A stretch of 64,000 nucleotides of DNA from Brasenia schreberi (lineage: Eukaryota; Streptophyta; Magnoliopsida; Nymphaeales; Cabombaceae), in NCBI GenBank assembly GCA_036023115.1, contig JAYKKT010000090.1, forward strand, positions 34,299,501 through 34,363,500. Direction: 5' to 3'. Made by a program: the position numbers and the translations under genes. Each line of letters opens with the position of its first letter. Positions within the stretch are counted from its first letter, which is position 1. A model generated the notes under the pieces. That model was not told the DNA's origin and did not search any database. It saw nothing but the letters and a program-made list of their open reading frames with translations. This document shows, piece by piece, positions 35,070 through 45,062 of the stretch.

Positions 35070-37170
35070 AATTTCATAGCATGACTCATTAACTTGATAC
35101 CTCGATAATTCACACAATTCTAAATGTCTCTCTTGTTCTTATATATGGGTATAAGTGTACTTGCTCTCCATTCCTTGGGCATCTTTTGAATTCTTTATAT
35201 TTAATTAAATAGTCTTGTGAGCTAAGTGAACCCCATCTTTTATAAGAATATTATATGGTAGTAAAGATTTAACAACCTTCATATATTTAAGAGTATATTT
35301 GACTTCATTCTTTTGAATACATGATAGAAATTGTGGGTTGTATACTTTTTTTGTTTGCCAAACTCTCATAATTTAATACTAACATGTATTTTCATTAAAA
35401 AGCTTATAGAAATAAATTTTTCATCTATTTTTTATATAGTCATTTCTTACTATAATCTTTTCTTCCTAATCTTTGATGTATCTAACAAAAGTAATATCTT
35501 TAGTTTATTATTTTTGGCCCTAGTTATTATAAAATATCTCTTTCACCTTCTTTTGAGTTAAGTTTTTATATAAATCTCTCAAATTATGGTTTTTGCTTTA
35601 TTAACAACCTTTTTTGTTTTCTTATAAGCATCTCAAGTTTCATTAGTCTCCTTGACATAATGCAATTTATAACATGCCTTATTTGTTTTGATTTTATCTT
35701 GCACCACTTCACTCTACAATCAAGCTTCTTTTTGTGTTGGTATGTCTCTCTTAAATTCGCCTAATGCATCTTTTAGTACTTCTCTGATATGTATAGTCAT
35801 ATTGTTCCACATATAGCAAGGTGTACATAAATAATTCCAAGCATCTCCTTGAAGAACTTTATCTTTAAATATATATTTTTTCTCACATTTGAGGTTCCAC
35901 CATGTAATTCGAATAACTCTATATACTCTATTATCCTTTGTCTACTTTTTTACATGCAAATTTATTACTAAAAGTCGATGTTAAGTAAATAAAATTTCTC
36001 CTAAAATTACCTTACAATCTTTACAACACGATCTATCTTTTTTCCTACAAAACAAAATAATCAATTTGCGATTGTGACAAGCCACTCTTATAAGTAATAA
36101 ATGTTCATCTCATTTTTTGAAAATTGCATTGACTGTAAAGAGATCAAACGTCATAGTAAAATTTAAAATTTCCCTCTTCCCTCATTTATATCCCCAAACC
36201 ATAGTTTCTATGAATACTTTGATATTCTAATGCATCTTTACCGACATATCTATTTAACTCTCTTCTCAAACAAATCACCACTCTTTGTGGAATTATTTGA
36301 ATTACCTTATCTAACTCTTCCCCAAAAACTTTCTTTATACTATCTTCTAATCCTACTTTAGGGGCACAAGCAGATAGTATATTCAAAGCTTCTACTCCTA
36401 ACTCTAATTTCATTATCATAATTTGGTCACCATATCATTGTATGTCAACTACACTGTCATTTAAATATTTATTTATAATAACACCAACTTCATTTAGAGT
36501 CTTTATTGAGTACCATCATTTAAAACATGTATTCTTAATTTTCTTTGCTTTTCTCTAACCCATTTTGTCTCTTATAAACATAGGATGCGAATCTTTCTCC
36601 GAATCATAGTATCTACCACCTCTGTTAATTTGTTGTTCAATGTTCCGGTATTTTTAAGTATCAATATGAATCTTATTATGTAAGACTACCATCCTTATCC
36701 CCATATCCGTTTACGTTGAAAATGCATAGACTCTTGCTGTAAGTTAATCACTACATTCGGGCAATAATGTAGCGTGACTAACTTCTTTAACCACACCCAT
36801 CCACGATATAGGAACCCTCTTTATAATCGATTTTCTATATCAGAGCAAAGACGTAGATACCCTTGCTTATTTTTCACTCCATTCATGCTTTGCAGTACAT
36901 GACTAAGAGAAAACACCCCAATGCAATACTTATAATTTGTATAATCTATAGTAAATAAATCCGACAAAGTTTTACAGTGATTGTCGAAATACATGACTAA
37001 GAGGAAACACCTCAATGCAATACTTATAATTTGTATAATCTATAGCAGATAAATCCGACAAAGTTTTACACTTACTGTCGAAAGCCTAATGCAACCCTCG
37101 TCTTTATCCGGGTTTTGAACCGACCATGCAAGGGTGATCCTTTACATGGGTGGAGTTATATTATGTATAT
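35070..37170 (-). mobile_element. RTE LINE lacking its 3' end
   Basis: It aligns with the 5' two thirds of the LINE at 29670-31725: 5' region, endonuclease (a frame at 36186-36419 still has SACAPKVGLEDS) and the start of RT. It stops inside the RT region at 35070 with no tail. LINE copies are normally cut at the 5' end, so the 3' part was probably deleted later, perhaps with the join to the gypsy fragment. A 94-bp tandem duplication lies at 36897-37084. Confidence 0.78.
36897..37084. repeat. 94-bp direct tandem duplication in a LINE 5' region
   Basis: Two adjacent copies (36897-36990, 36991-37084) both contain 'acatgactaagag' and 'aatgcaatacttataatttg' and end at the 'gtttaca..tgtcgaaa' phrase. 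The other LINEs have one copy, so it arose after this insertion. Confidence 0.85.
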
Positions 37171-38794
37171 ACATGTACATACAAATATAATGTCCATTAC
37201 ATGTTATACATAAATTCTATAAGATAAATACATATAAAATGCATGCATGTATTAACATACGAATAGTGTATAATATAAAGTATATATTAGTTTATTGTCT
37301 TTACACATTGGGTTGACTAGAAGTTGACACGTTTTTGACCCGAAGTCAACCTGTGTTGTGTACGAGTCCAATGAATATGGCCCAAGAAAAAGTAGGGTCA
37401 AATTCTGGTCAGCTTGTTTTTTACCCGAACCTGAAGTGACCTGATGACCGATTTGCCACCTTTACATGTAGTTTAATTTTTATATCAACTCACACAAAAA
37501 GATGTGCAAGAGTAAGTTGAGCCGTCTACTTCAATTAGTCCGACAATTGGTTGTACATTGAAAACATGATTGTAATCACCACTTCACAGTGCTCAGGAAA
37601 GACCACTTCTTTAAACCCTTTTGACGAAATCACAGTGCCACAGGTCCCAAAGCTTTTTATCACCAGTTGGGTAGTTTTTGTTATGCTTGATACAAAGTTC
37701 GAGCGGAATTAGACCTTGACTTTTTTGTGCTCCAACTCCGAGTTTTGTTGCGTATCAACCACAAAACCTTATACTAAAACCTGCCACTAGGTGAAATTGT
37801 GGTTTCATAGACCCAACCCAAGTAAAAACTTCAGCATAAAGGGGAGGTGAGCCACGGGAATTAGACATGGGGGTTGTGGACTAAAACCCAAGTGCCTCCT
37901 CTCTTCTATTGAAACCCCGCTTCACACAAAAGACCATGCGTTAGCATTTCTCATGAACCAAATACGGATCATAGTTACAAGATCGCGTGGGTTTAGGGTT
38001 GTAGCTCTAGTACCATAGGCCTGGGACCTGGTATTAACCACACTCATGCCCACTCACAAAGTGGTTAGTTTGATTACGAGAGATGCATACGTGTGTTAGG
38101 TCGTGGCCTTCCATCGTAACAAAAAAGAAAATCATGGTGCAATATGTTTCGTTCAAGCTCATTAATGCGGATTGATTCTGTGCACATGGATGGGTCTAAA
38201 AGCCTTTCATTTTTTTTATGTGTGTTAGTGTTCTTTATTACTCATATCTTTATGCATGTTCACAGAAGAGGACATAGAGAAGGGTTTCAATGCATGTTTC
38301 TCTAATCGATGATTGTGAATTATTAAAAACCAATACAGACTGCTTCTGTGTTGCTTATTTATGTGGTTTGTAGTTTTCATTTAAAAAAAGAATTGTAGCT
38401 TGTGGGCATGTACTAGCACTCAAAGGAGCAAATCTTGACCATTGGAACTCAATTGAATGATGAAATTTGTGTGAAATTCATCATATCGATAGTTATGCAT
38501 TGACGTAAGATTGATTTTAATTTACACTACTGTTGCCTATATATATTATATACACACACACACTCAGATGCATATATAAATATAAGAAACTTCAAACCTA
38601 CAGTGATTGTACTATAAATATTTTAGTTATTTATTTGAATAGAATCTCATTTTGCTAAGGTTTGGAGTTAGTTATTCTAATGCGCTTTTATTACTTGTCA
38701 TTTTGCATTTTCTTCAATGTGAACGTCACTCTGCAAGTTGACTAAGGTTTGGGTTAGTTAGTTTTTCATTCTTTCTAATGCGCTTTTCAATCAG
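37171..38794. other. Region upstream of APS kinase exons
   Basis: I looked here for the first APS kinase exon (plastid transit peptide) and did not find a convincing one. A SINE-like 3' fragment lies at about 38057-38122, and AT-rich and CA-repeat stretches occur near 38540-38580. Confidence 0.45.
38057..38122 (+). mobile_element. SINE 3' fragment
   Basis: 'agtttgattacgagagatgc' then 'gtgtgttaggtcgtggcctt' and 'gtaacaaaaaag' match the 3' half of the SINE copies at 54655-54767 (minus) and 57556-57680. Confidence 0.4.
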
Positions 38795-41045
38795 GGAAAC
38801 ATATCAGCCAATTGTCTACCATTGGAAATTCAACAAATATTCACTGGCACAGCTGTTCCATTGAAAAAGATGATAGACAGAAGTTACTAGATCAAAAAGG
38901 ATGTGTGATATGGATCACTGGTCTCAGTGGCTCTGGTTAGTATTTTTAAAAAAAAATTAAAAGAATTACATGCTAGATTTTCATTGCTGATATAGGACGT
39001 TTTATGGACCTGTTGATTTTACTCATTTTAGAATAATTTTATTGATTTCGATATATTTATGCGAAAACCAGTTATCACCATGTTAGTTGATTGTGGTGCT
39101 GCCATACAATTTATTACTTATTAAATTCTTCAATAAAATTTAGATTTTTACTTGTGTTGTCTCATTCTTACATTCTACTATTCCTCTTCAATTTGCATTC
39201 TCATGCTAAAGTTGTTTTGTTATATTATATTGGGTATATCTCATGCTAAAGTTGTTTTTGTTATACGGAGTTGTTGAAGTTGTGAAGGAAGTTTTTTTAC
39301 CAAAAGAAAAGGACTAAGGAAATGCTACCAAAGCCCTTTCTTGAAAAAATAATTTAATTTCTGATTATAATGTTTTTAATATAAATTTTTTATGATTTAT
39401 ATAAACATATTCACAATGTTATAATATCTGTAAAGATAAATCATGAATAGGTTATAATATTACACAACTTACAGGGAAAAGCACGATGGCTTGTGCTTTG
39501 AGTCGAATCTTGCATCAGAGGGGAAAGTTGTCTTATGTTCTTGATGGAGACAATGTTAGGCATGGCTTGAATAAAAACCTTGGATTTAAAGCTGAAGACC
39601 GTGCAGAGAATATAAGGAGAGTTGGTGAGTCATATCTGTTGCTTGGTCTTTGTAAGGATGCCATAGAATCATTTTGTAACAATTGGAATGTTATCTGGTT
39701 GCATGTGTGTGGCTCTGTCTGTTGTGCATGTGTGTGGCTCTGTCTGTTCGCATTCATACTTGCATTATTGTATGTGTGTGCACACGTGTGTGTATTTACC
39801 ATACATACATGATTTTTCCTTTGTTTCTTGGTTGGTCTTTTGTTATTCCATTCAGGTGAGGTAGCAAAGCTATTTGCAGATGCTGGAGTTATTTGCATTG
39901 CAAGCTTGATTTCTCCCTATAGAAGAGATCGGGATGCCTGCCGTGCACTGTTGCCAAATGGAGATTTTATTGAGGTAACTAGTTGTTGTGACTAATATTT
40001 GACCTACATTACTTACACAACTGAGATGTAACATTACAGGTTTTCATGGATGTGCCACTACATATTTGTGAATCAAGAGATCCTAAGGGCCTTTATAAGC
40101 TTGCACGTGCTGGAAAGATCAAAGGTAGACTTGCACGGCCTTTCTAGTCTCCACTTAGTTAATGTAGATGTGGGTAATGGGTGTAATACACTAATTGATG
40201 CTAAAATCAATCTTTGAACCACCAGTAATTTTGTTGAAGATTTCCTGCATTTTTATGTTATTACTTTTGCTTCTTTCTTTTGGCATGCTTATATGATATT
40301 GCTATTATCATTTATTTATTATTTCTTTCATTGACTATTATAGTGTTTTCAGGCTTTACAGGGATTGATGATCCTTATGAGGCACCGATTAATTCTGAGG
40401 TATGTATCCTGTTTTGATATTAATATAATATTGTTGATTGACTTATTGGACATGCATGTGGACATTTGTCTTTGCAAACAATTGCTCCAATTCAGAAATT
40501 TCATTGCAATGAAACATGCCTTTTGGGGGTATCTTAACTCTCTGACTATGAGAACTCATAATGAACAATTCTAGAACCTAGATCCTACTCAAAGCGATTC
40601 CTAAGAGGCATATGGTGCTTCTATGTATGTGAGGAGGTTAACAAGGCCACTGTTGCTAAAGAACCTTGTGATAGGTATGCATTTCAAGTCTGCACGTATT
40701 TTGAAGAGTATGGATTATAAAACCTTCACTTTTTTACTGTTTTATGCCTTAATTTCAACTGGTTTCTTCTTTCCTTCTTGTTAATATATTTTGGAAACAA
40801 AATTATTTGTTTAGTATAATAAACCTCATATGCTTATAAAAATTAGTGCCATGCATTTTATCTTTGAACTTATTCTATTTGCTATCATTAGAAAATTATT
40901 GAAAATTAATTTTTGCTCTTTTTAAAAACAAAAATAAAAAATTGATCAGATAGTGCTAAAACATGGAGAACCATGTGCTTCCCCTACTGAGATGGCAGAA
41001 AAAGTGGTCCTTTACTTGGAGGACAAAGGGTACCTACAGGCGTAA
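38795..41045 (+). CDS. APK: Adenylyl-sulfate (APS) kinase, six exons, 5' exon not seen
   Basis: APS kinase phosphorylates adenosine 5'-phosphosulfate with ATP to give PAPS, the sulfate donor for sulfotransferases. Exons: 38795-38935, 39475-39624, 39856-39974, 40040-40124, 40353-40399, 40950-41045; all are GT-AG and in phase. Motifs in order: [17 protein letters not shown], the P-loop GLSGSGKST (split between the first two exons), [59 protein letters not shown] [20 protein letters not shown] and [10 protein letters not shown] before TAA. This is the full catalytic core (about 200 residues) with no broken residue. The first exon opens one base after a codon start and has no Met before the P-loop, so an upstream exon is required. 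[14 protein letters not shown] resembles the junction after the transit peptide in plastid isoforms. Confidence 0.9.
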
Positions 41046-41166
41046 GATGGTGGTGCTCTTATTCCCGGCCAGCAAAATTTTGACTGTACTTTGCTTAACT
41101 ACCAGCTTCTGCGGCATTGGTGAACTGATAAAGTAATTAATGCTACAGTTTACTCCTTGCTTCTCC

Positions 41167-41361
41167 CTCTCAAGAGTTTTAGCCTGTAGTCTTCATTGTA
41201 AATGATACGGATATATACTTTTCCATAGCCACCGCCCCTTTTTGTAAATATTTCCCAGCAACACTCTCAAGAGTTTTAGCCTGTAGTCTTCATTGTAAAT
41301 GATACGGATATATACTTTTCCATAGCCACCGCCCCTTTTTGTAAATATCCTTTCCCAGCAA
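41167..41361. repeat. 97-bp tandem duplication in the APS kinase 3' region
   Basis: Copies at 41167-41263 and 41264-41361 begin 'ctctcaagagttttagcctg' and end 'tcccagcaac'. They are nearly identical, differing by about three bases ('tatttccc' against 'tatcctttccc'). They probably fall in the 3' UTR of the APS kinase gene. Confidence 0.88.
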
Positions 41362-41825
41362 CTATGTGTTATGGTTTTATAAATAAATATTACAGTGATG
41401 CTTCTATTGTTTATGTAAGATAAGTTGAATTTCTGCTCGTTATTATCTAAAGTCTGAAGACTCAACAATATTTTTTATTTTGTTCGTGGATATGCACGGT
41501 TATAACTCAGTTCATTTGTTATCTGTTCTGGTCCATGAATCGTGATGTTTATCACGGGAAATTTCTCATGTTTATGTTCAAAATGAAATCTTCTTCATAC
41601 GTATTGCCTACTACAAGGAAGCAAAGTTGTGTAACTCAAAATCATGAAACACAATAACCATCGAGATTTTGCTGCGGACTGCGGTCCGCTGGTCTCCTGA
41701 GTCCTGTAGAAGTTAATTCAATTATTATGTTTGTTATAATCCACAATAATATGTTTATTTTTTCCCTAATATATAATATATTCATCCACAATAAAATAAA
41801 AATAGTTTACCAAAAATATAAAATA

Positions 41826-41897
41826 GGGGCATTCCGAGAATCGAACTCGGGACCTCTCGCACCCAAAGCGAGAATCATACCACTAGACCAAATGCCT
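41826..41897 (-). tRNA. tRNA-Pro (UGG)
   Basis: On the minus strand, 72 nt fold as a cloverleaf: anticodon stem CTCGC/GCGAG with loop TTTGGGT (anticodon TGG), T arm CCGAG/CTCGG with loop TTCGATT, and D arm with TCTAGTGG. The A box TGGTCTAGTGG and B box GTTCGATTC are good. The acceptor stem pairs at positions 2-7, but position 1 is A instead of the usual G, opposite C72. That mismatch could lower activity or mean an ageing copy. There is no intron. Confidence 0.85.
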
Positions 41898-42140
41898 GTA
41901 TATACATGTATATTATATCCAGTTTCTGTTTGCTTCATTCGTGAGCCCCTTGAAATGATGAATGTAAGCCGTTTGATCATGCTCAGTGAACGGCTTGTTG
42001 TTTCGGCCCGGTCAAAAGTCGAGAGAACCAAAGAAATACGCCACACAAAATAAAAACGGATCAGTACCTGGAGTGAATCAATGTCGTGAACACTGCCTCA
42101 TGCCTAATTATAAAACATTGATTATGCCTAATTACAACAA

Positions 42141-42214
42141 TGGTATTTGGTCTAGTGGTATGATTCTCGCTCAGGGTGCGAGAGGTCTCAATTTCAATTC
42201 TAGTAAATGCCCCC
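42141..42214 (+). pseudogene. tRNA-Pro pseudogene
   Basis: It shares the first ~45 bases of tRNA-Pro (TATTTGGTCTAGTGGTATG, then CTCGC/GCGAG). The anticodon loop is TCAGGGT, so position 33 is C instead of the invariant T and the anticodon would be AGG. The T stem (TCTCA against TTCTAG) no longer pairs, and the acceptor 5' strand is TGGTATT against AATGCCC. It lies 250 bp from the tRNA-Pro gene, in inverted orientation to it. Confidence 0.85.
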
Positions 42215-42223
42215 GAATATATA

Positions 42224-42240
42224 TTACATCTCTCTCTCTG

Positions 42241-42308
<68 letters not shown>
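42224..42308. repeat. Compound (CT)n-(TA)n microsatellite
   Basis: About 50 bp of CT repeats (with two CTG interruptions) run straight into about 30 bp of TA repeats. Confidence 0.95.
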
Positions 42309-42311
<3 letters not shown>

Positions 42312-43979
42312 CCACTTTTGTTTTTAGATGGCATGATTGTAATTTAAATTTTTAAGAGCCTATATTTATGACATTTTTGTTCTCATAAATGCAATGCGTT
42401 GGCGAGCAAGTCTGATGTAAAGGGCAGAATAATTTTATGAGCAAAGTTTAATGGTGCGTGGTGTAAGGTATGATTTTGACGGATGGAGAAAAGGTACAAA
42501 CCTAATGTGATTGGTTTCTGGTTCGGCCAGATTCCCACATTGTCTCTGAAATCGTCGGACTGGCCAGAATCTTAACCGTAATCCAGGATCCCCTAGGTTC
42601 ACTTCCAATCGTACCAGGGAACCAAGACTGGATGTGATATATTACATTTTGGTTTTAGTTCCAAGATCCCACCCTTGTTGTGTGGTTATCTAAATGAAAC
42701 TGGAACCAAACTAAAAAATGGTAGAGGCCAGAACTGAAGTGGAACAGTTCGGTTTAAATTCCAGGTTCTGGTTGAACTGAAACCGGTGGTCTGGAACTGC
42801 CAGACCCAGTTGTTAGTTGTAACTCTCCTACATATTAGGGTAAAAATTTGAAGAAAGTAACCATTTTAAAATGTTATTCTAACATTAGAAGTCAGTGGTT
42901 GAGTTTATGCAAAGCACCTTCAAATCAAGGGCATGAGATCGAAACCGGGGTGCGAATTTGGTACATCTCCTAGTTAGACACTAATTCAAGTTTCAGACCT
43001 ACATAATTAACTTTAATTGGTTTTGATTCTTGAACTCAACTTGAAACTTGTGGCAAACCTCTTCGTCGGCGAGGTAACATGTCTTTCAATCAAAACCTCA
43101 AGAAAGAACTTGTTGCATGTGAAATCAACAAGCCCACTCCATTTTGATACGAGAGTTGGCTTGGGTGATATGGGCATGCAAACTTTAGGCAATGTGTGGG
43201 CATGTCAGAGGATGTTAATATCCGTTCTTACATTAGTATTTATATGATTTAGGCAAGTGTGGTCAAAATCCTCAATCAAGTATCACTATAGATTCTTCGA
43301 AAAGCTTTAAGGAAGAAGGTATTGAGGATGAGTAAAATCTTGAGGAGGTCACCGTGAAAGGAAGATGATTTATCAAGAAAGAAGTGTTACAATAAACAAC
43401 ACGAAGTAAAACAAGCCTAAGCTAAGGTACATTTAAGTAGAGCTAAGTCAAACTTGACTCAATAGTTTAAATCAATGAGTTCGAGACGAGCTAAAAAGAG
43501 CCGAACATGAGCTGATGTCCGCTAAAATCCTCAAATCCTTCAACCCAATCGCGTGTCATGGATCCGTATCGTGTCGCTTCAACATTTCCCAAAATGTCGT
43601 CACAAAACCACGGGTTCTTTAGTAGTAAGTATTCTTTTCTTGGAAACCTCTCGCTGACTCGCCGAGTACACCTATGCAAGATTCTCGCTTTATTAGGGGT
43701 ACTATCGTCATTAAATGTTCCAACCGATTGGCGCAAGAACCAACCGCCCCATCTCGAAGCATCGAACGGTCCAGATTTTGTTTAGCACGCGCGAAACCGA
43801 TCCGGTTCGTATTTTTGCCGTTTCGAACCATCTCGTTTCGTCGTTTCGGACCACGTGGAACGCCGCACGCCAGGTCATCGTCCTTGGCGGCAAAAGTGGG
43901 ACGGAACTCCACAGCCACTCCAGAGAAAAAACAACTACGGTGTGAAAAGGGAATGCATTTCAAGCTCAAGCCCCCTCTC
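42309..43979. other. Intergenic, upstream of the DDT-domain gene
   Basis: I see no gene. Between about 42520 and 42810 the phrases 'ggttc', 'gaacc' and 'ccagg' recur on both strands, which suggests a decayed repeat. A fragment at 42895-42990 has a B-box-like GATCGAAAC and might be a SINE remnant. Confidence 0.4.
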
Positions 43980-43988
43980 TATAAATGA
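43979..43988 (+). promoter_or_regulatory. TATA box of the WAC-DDT gene
   Basis: 'ctataaatga' is framed by CT-rich and GA-rich sequence (ccccctct before, gagagagaaagagagg after). It lies about 30 bp before the start of the inferred 5' UTR exon. The GA/CT tracts are common in plant core promoters. Confidence 0.55.
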
Positions 43989-44009
43989 GAGAGAGAAAGA
44001 GAGGGAGGA

Positions 44010-44100
44010 CGCGAACGAAGAGCGAAAAGGAGGGAAGGAGAAGCGAAGCAACGAAAACAATAGGAACGAAGAGCAAGACGAAGAGAGGAACAGGTTTAAG
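44010..44100 (+). other. 5' UTR exon of the WAC-DDT gene
   Basis: A purine-rich leader with donor AAG|GTGCGA at 44100/44101. The next exon starts at 45017 after 'ttttgcag', so the first intron (about 0.9 kb) lies in the 5' UTR. The transcription start is inferred from the TATA box only. Confidence 0.5.
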
Positions 44101-45062
44101 GTGCGATTTCTCTCTCCATCTTCTCTTCCTATCTCTGTTGTTCTGATTTCCCTCAGTGGTCGTCGCTGCATTTTGATTCGGTTTTCCATCTGCCTTAGAT
44201 CGGTTTCTTCCCTCGGTTGACGTCCGTTTGAATATCGTATCCGGCGGAAACCGTTCTGTGACTCTTCCGGTCTGGGGTTCGCGGGTTCCCGGCTCGGCGT
44301 CGACGTTTTTCGGCGGTTTTGGGATCCATATGAGGTGGGCCCAACGGCCTTGGATGTGGCGGGAATTCGTTGCGGTTTAATTTCGTTCTCCTTTTTTTCT
44401 CGCCGACGAGTTTTCCATTTTAGGGTTTCCTTCGTTTCTGGTTCTTCTTCTTCTTCTCTCTCTCTCTTCCATTGTTACGTATACTCGTGATTTTGGAGCT
44501 TCATGGTTTTGTAGCATTTGCTTGTCCTTGTTTTGAAGATCTTTCAGGTGGTATGGAATTGTTCGCTTGAACGATGTGCTGCTTGGAGTTAGATTGTGTT
44601 TGTGTAAGCGAGCTGCTGACAAGGGATAGTATGTTCGTTTGAGTGAGCTGTATAGGTCACGACACAAAACGGGAACTTCTCTTTCTCATTATTTAGACTA
44701 TGTTCCGTATATTTCACCCGAGTTTTGAAGTAAACCTACGACATGGATAGGTTTGATGTTTAGAGGTCTTTGGTTGATGCCGGAAAAATCTGTCTTTGCT
44801 CAAGACGTCTCAAGTTGAATAAATAATTCAATTGGTATGCAGATGCTATGTAATCTACAGTAGGAGCTCAAACCCATGTGTTCGATAAGCCTAGTGATTT
44901 GGATGATCTGTCGCTCTGTTATTTTCTTTATTCATTATTGTTGGTGGACGGGAGCTTATATATTTCTGTTTAATTTTCAACCTGTTCATATTTCGTTTTC
45001 TGTATGGGTTTTGCAGGCGTTTGTCCGTCAACTTGCGTGATTAGCTGCGTGAAGAGGACTCC

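Noticed and set aside
43490..44220. Several 60-121 codon frames on both strands at 43.5-44.2 kb
   Set aside because: They overlap each other in many frames in GC-richer promoter DNA before the WAC-DDT gene, and none has a family match.
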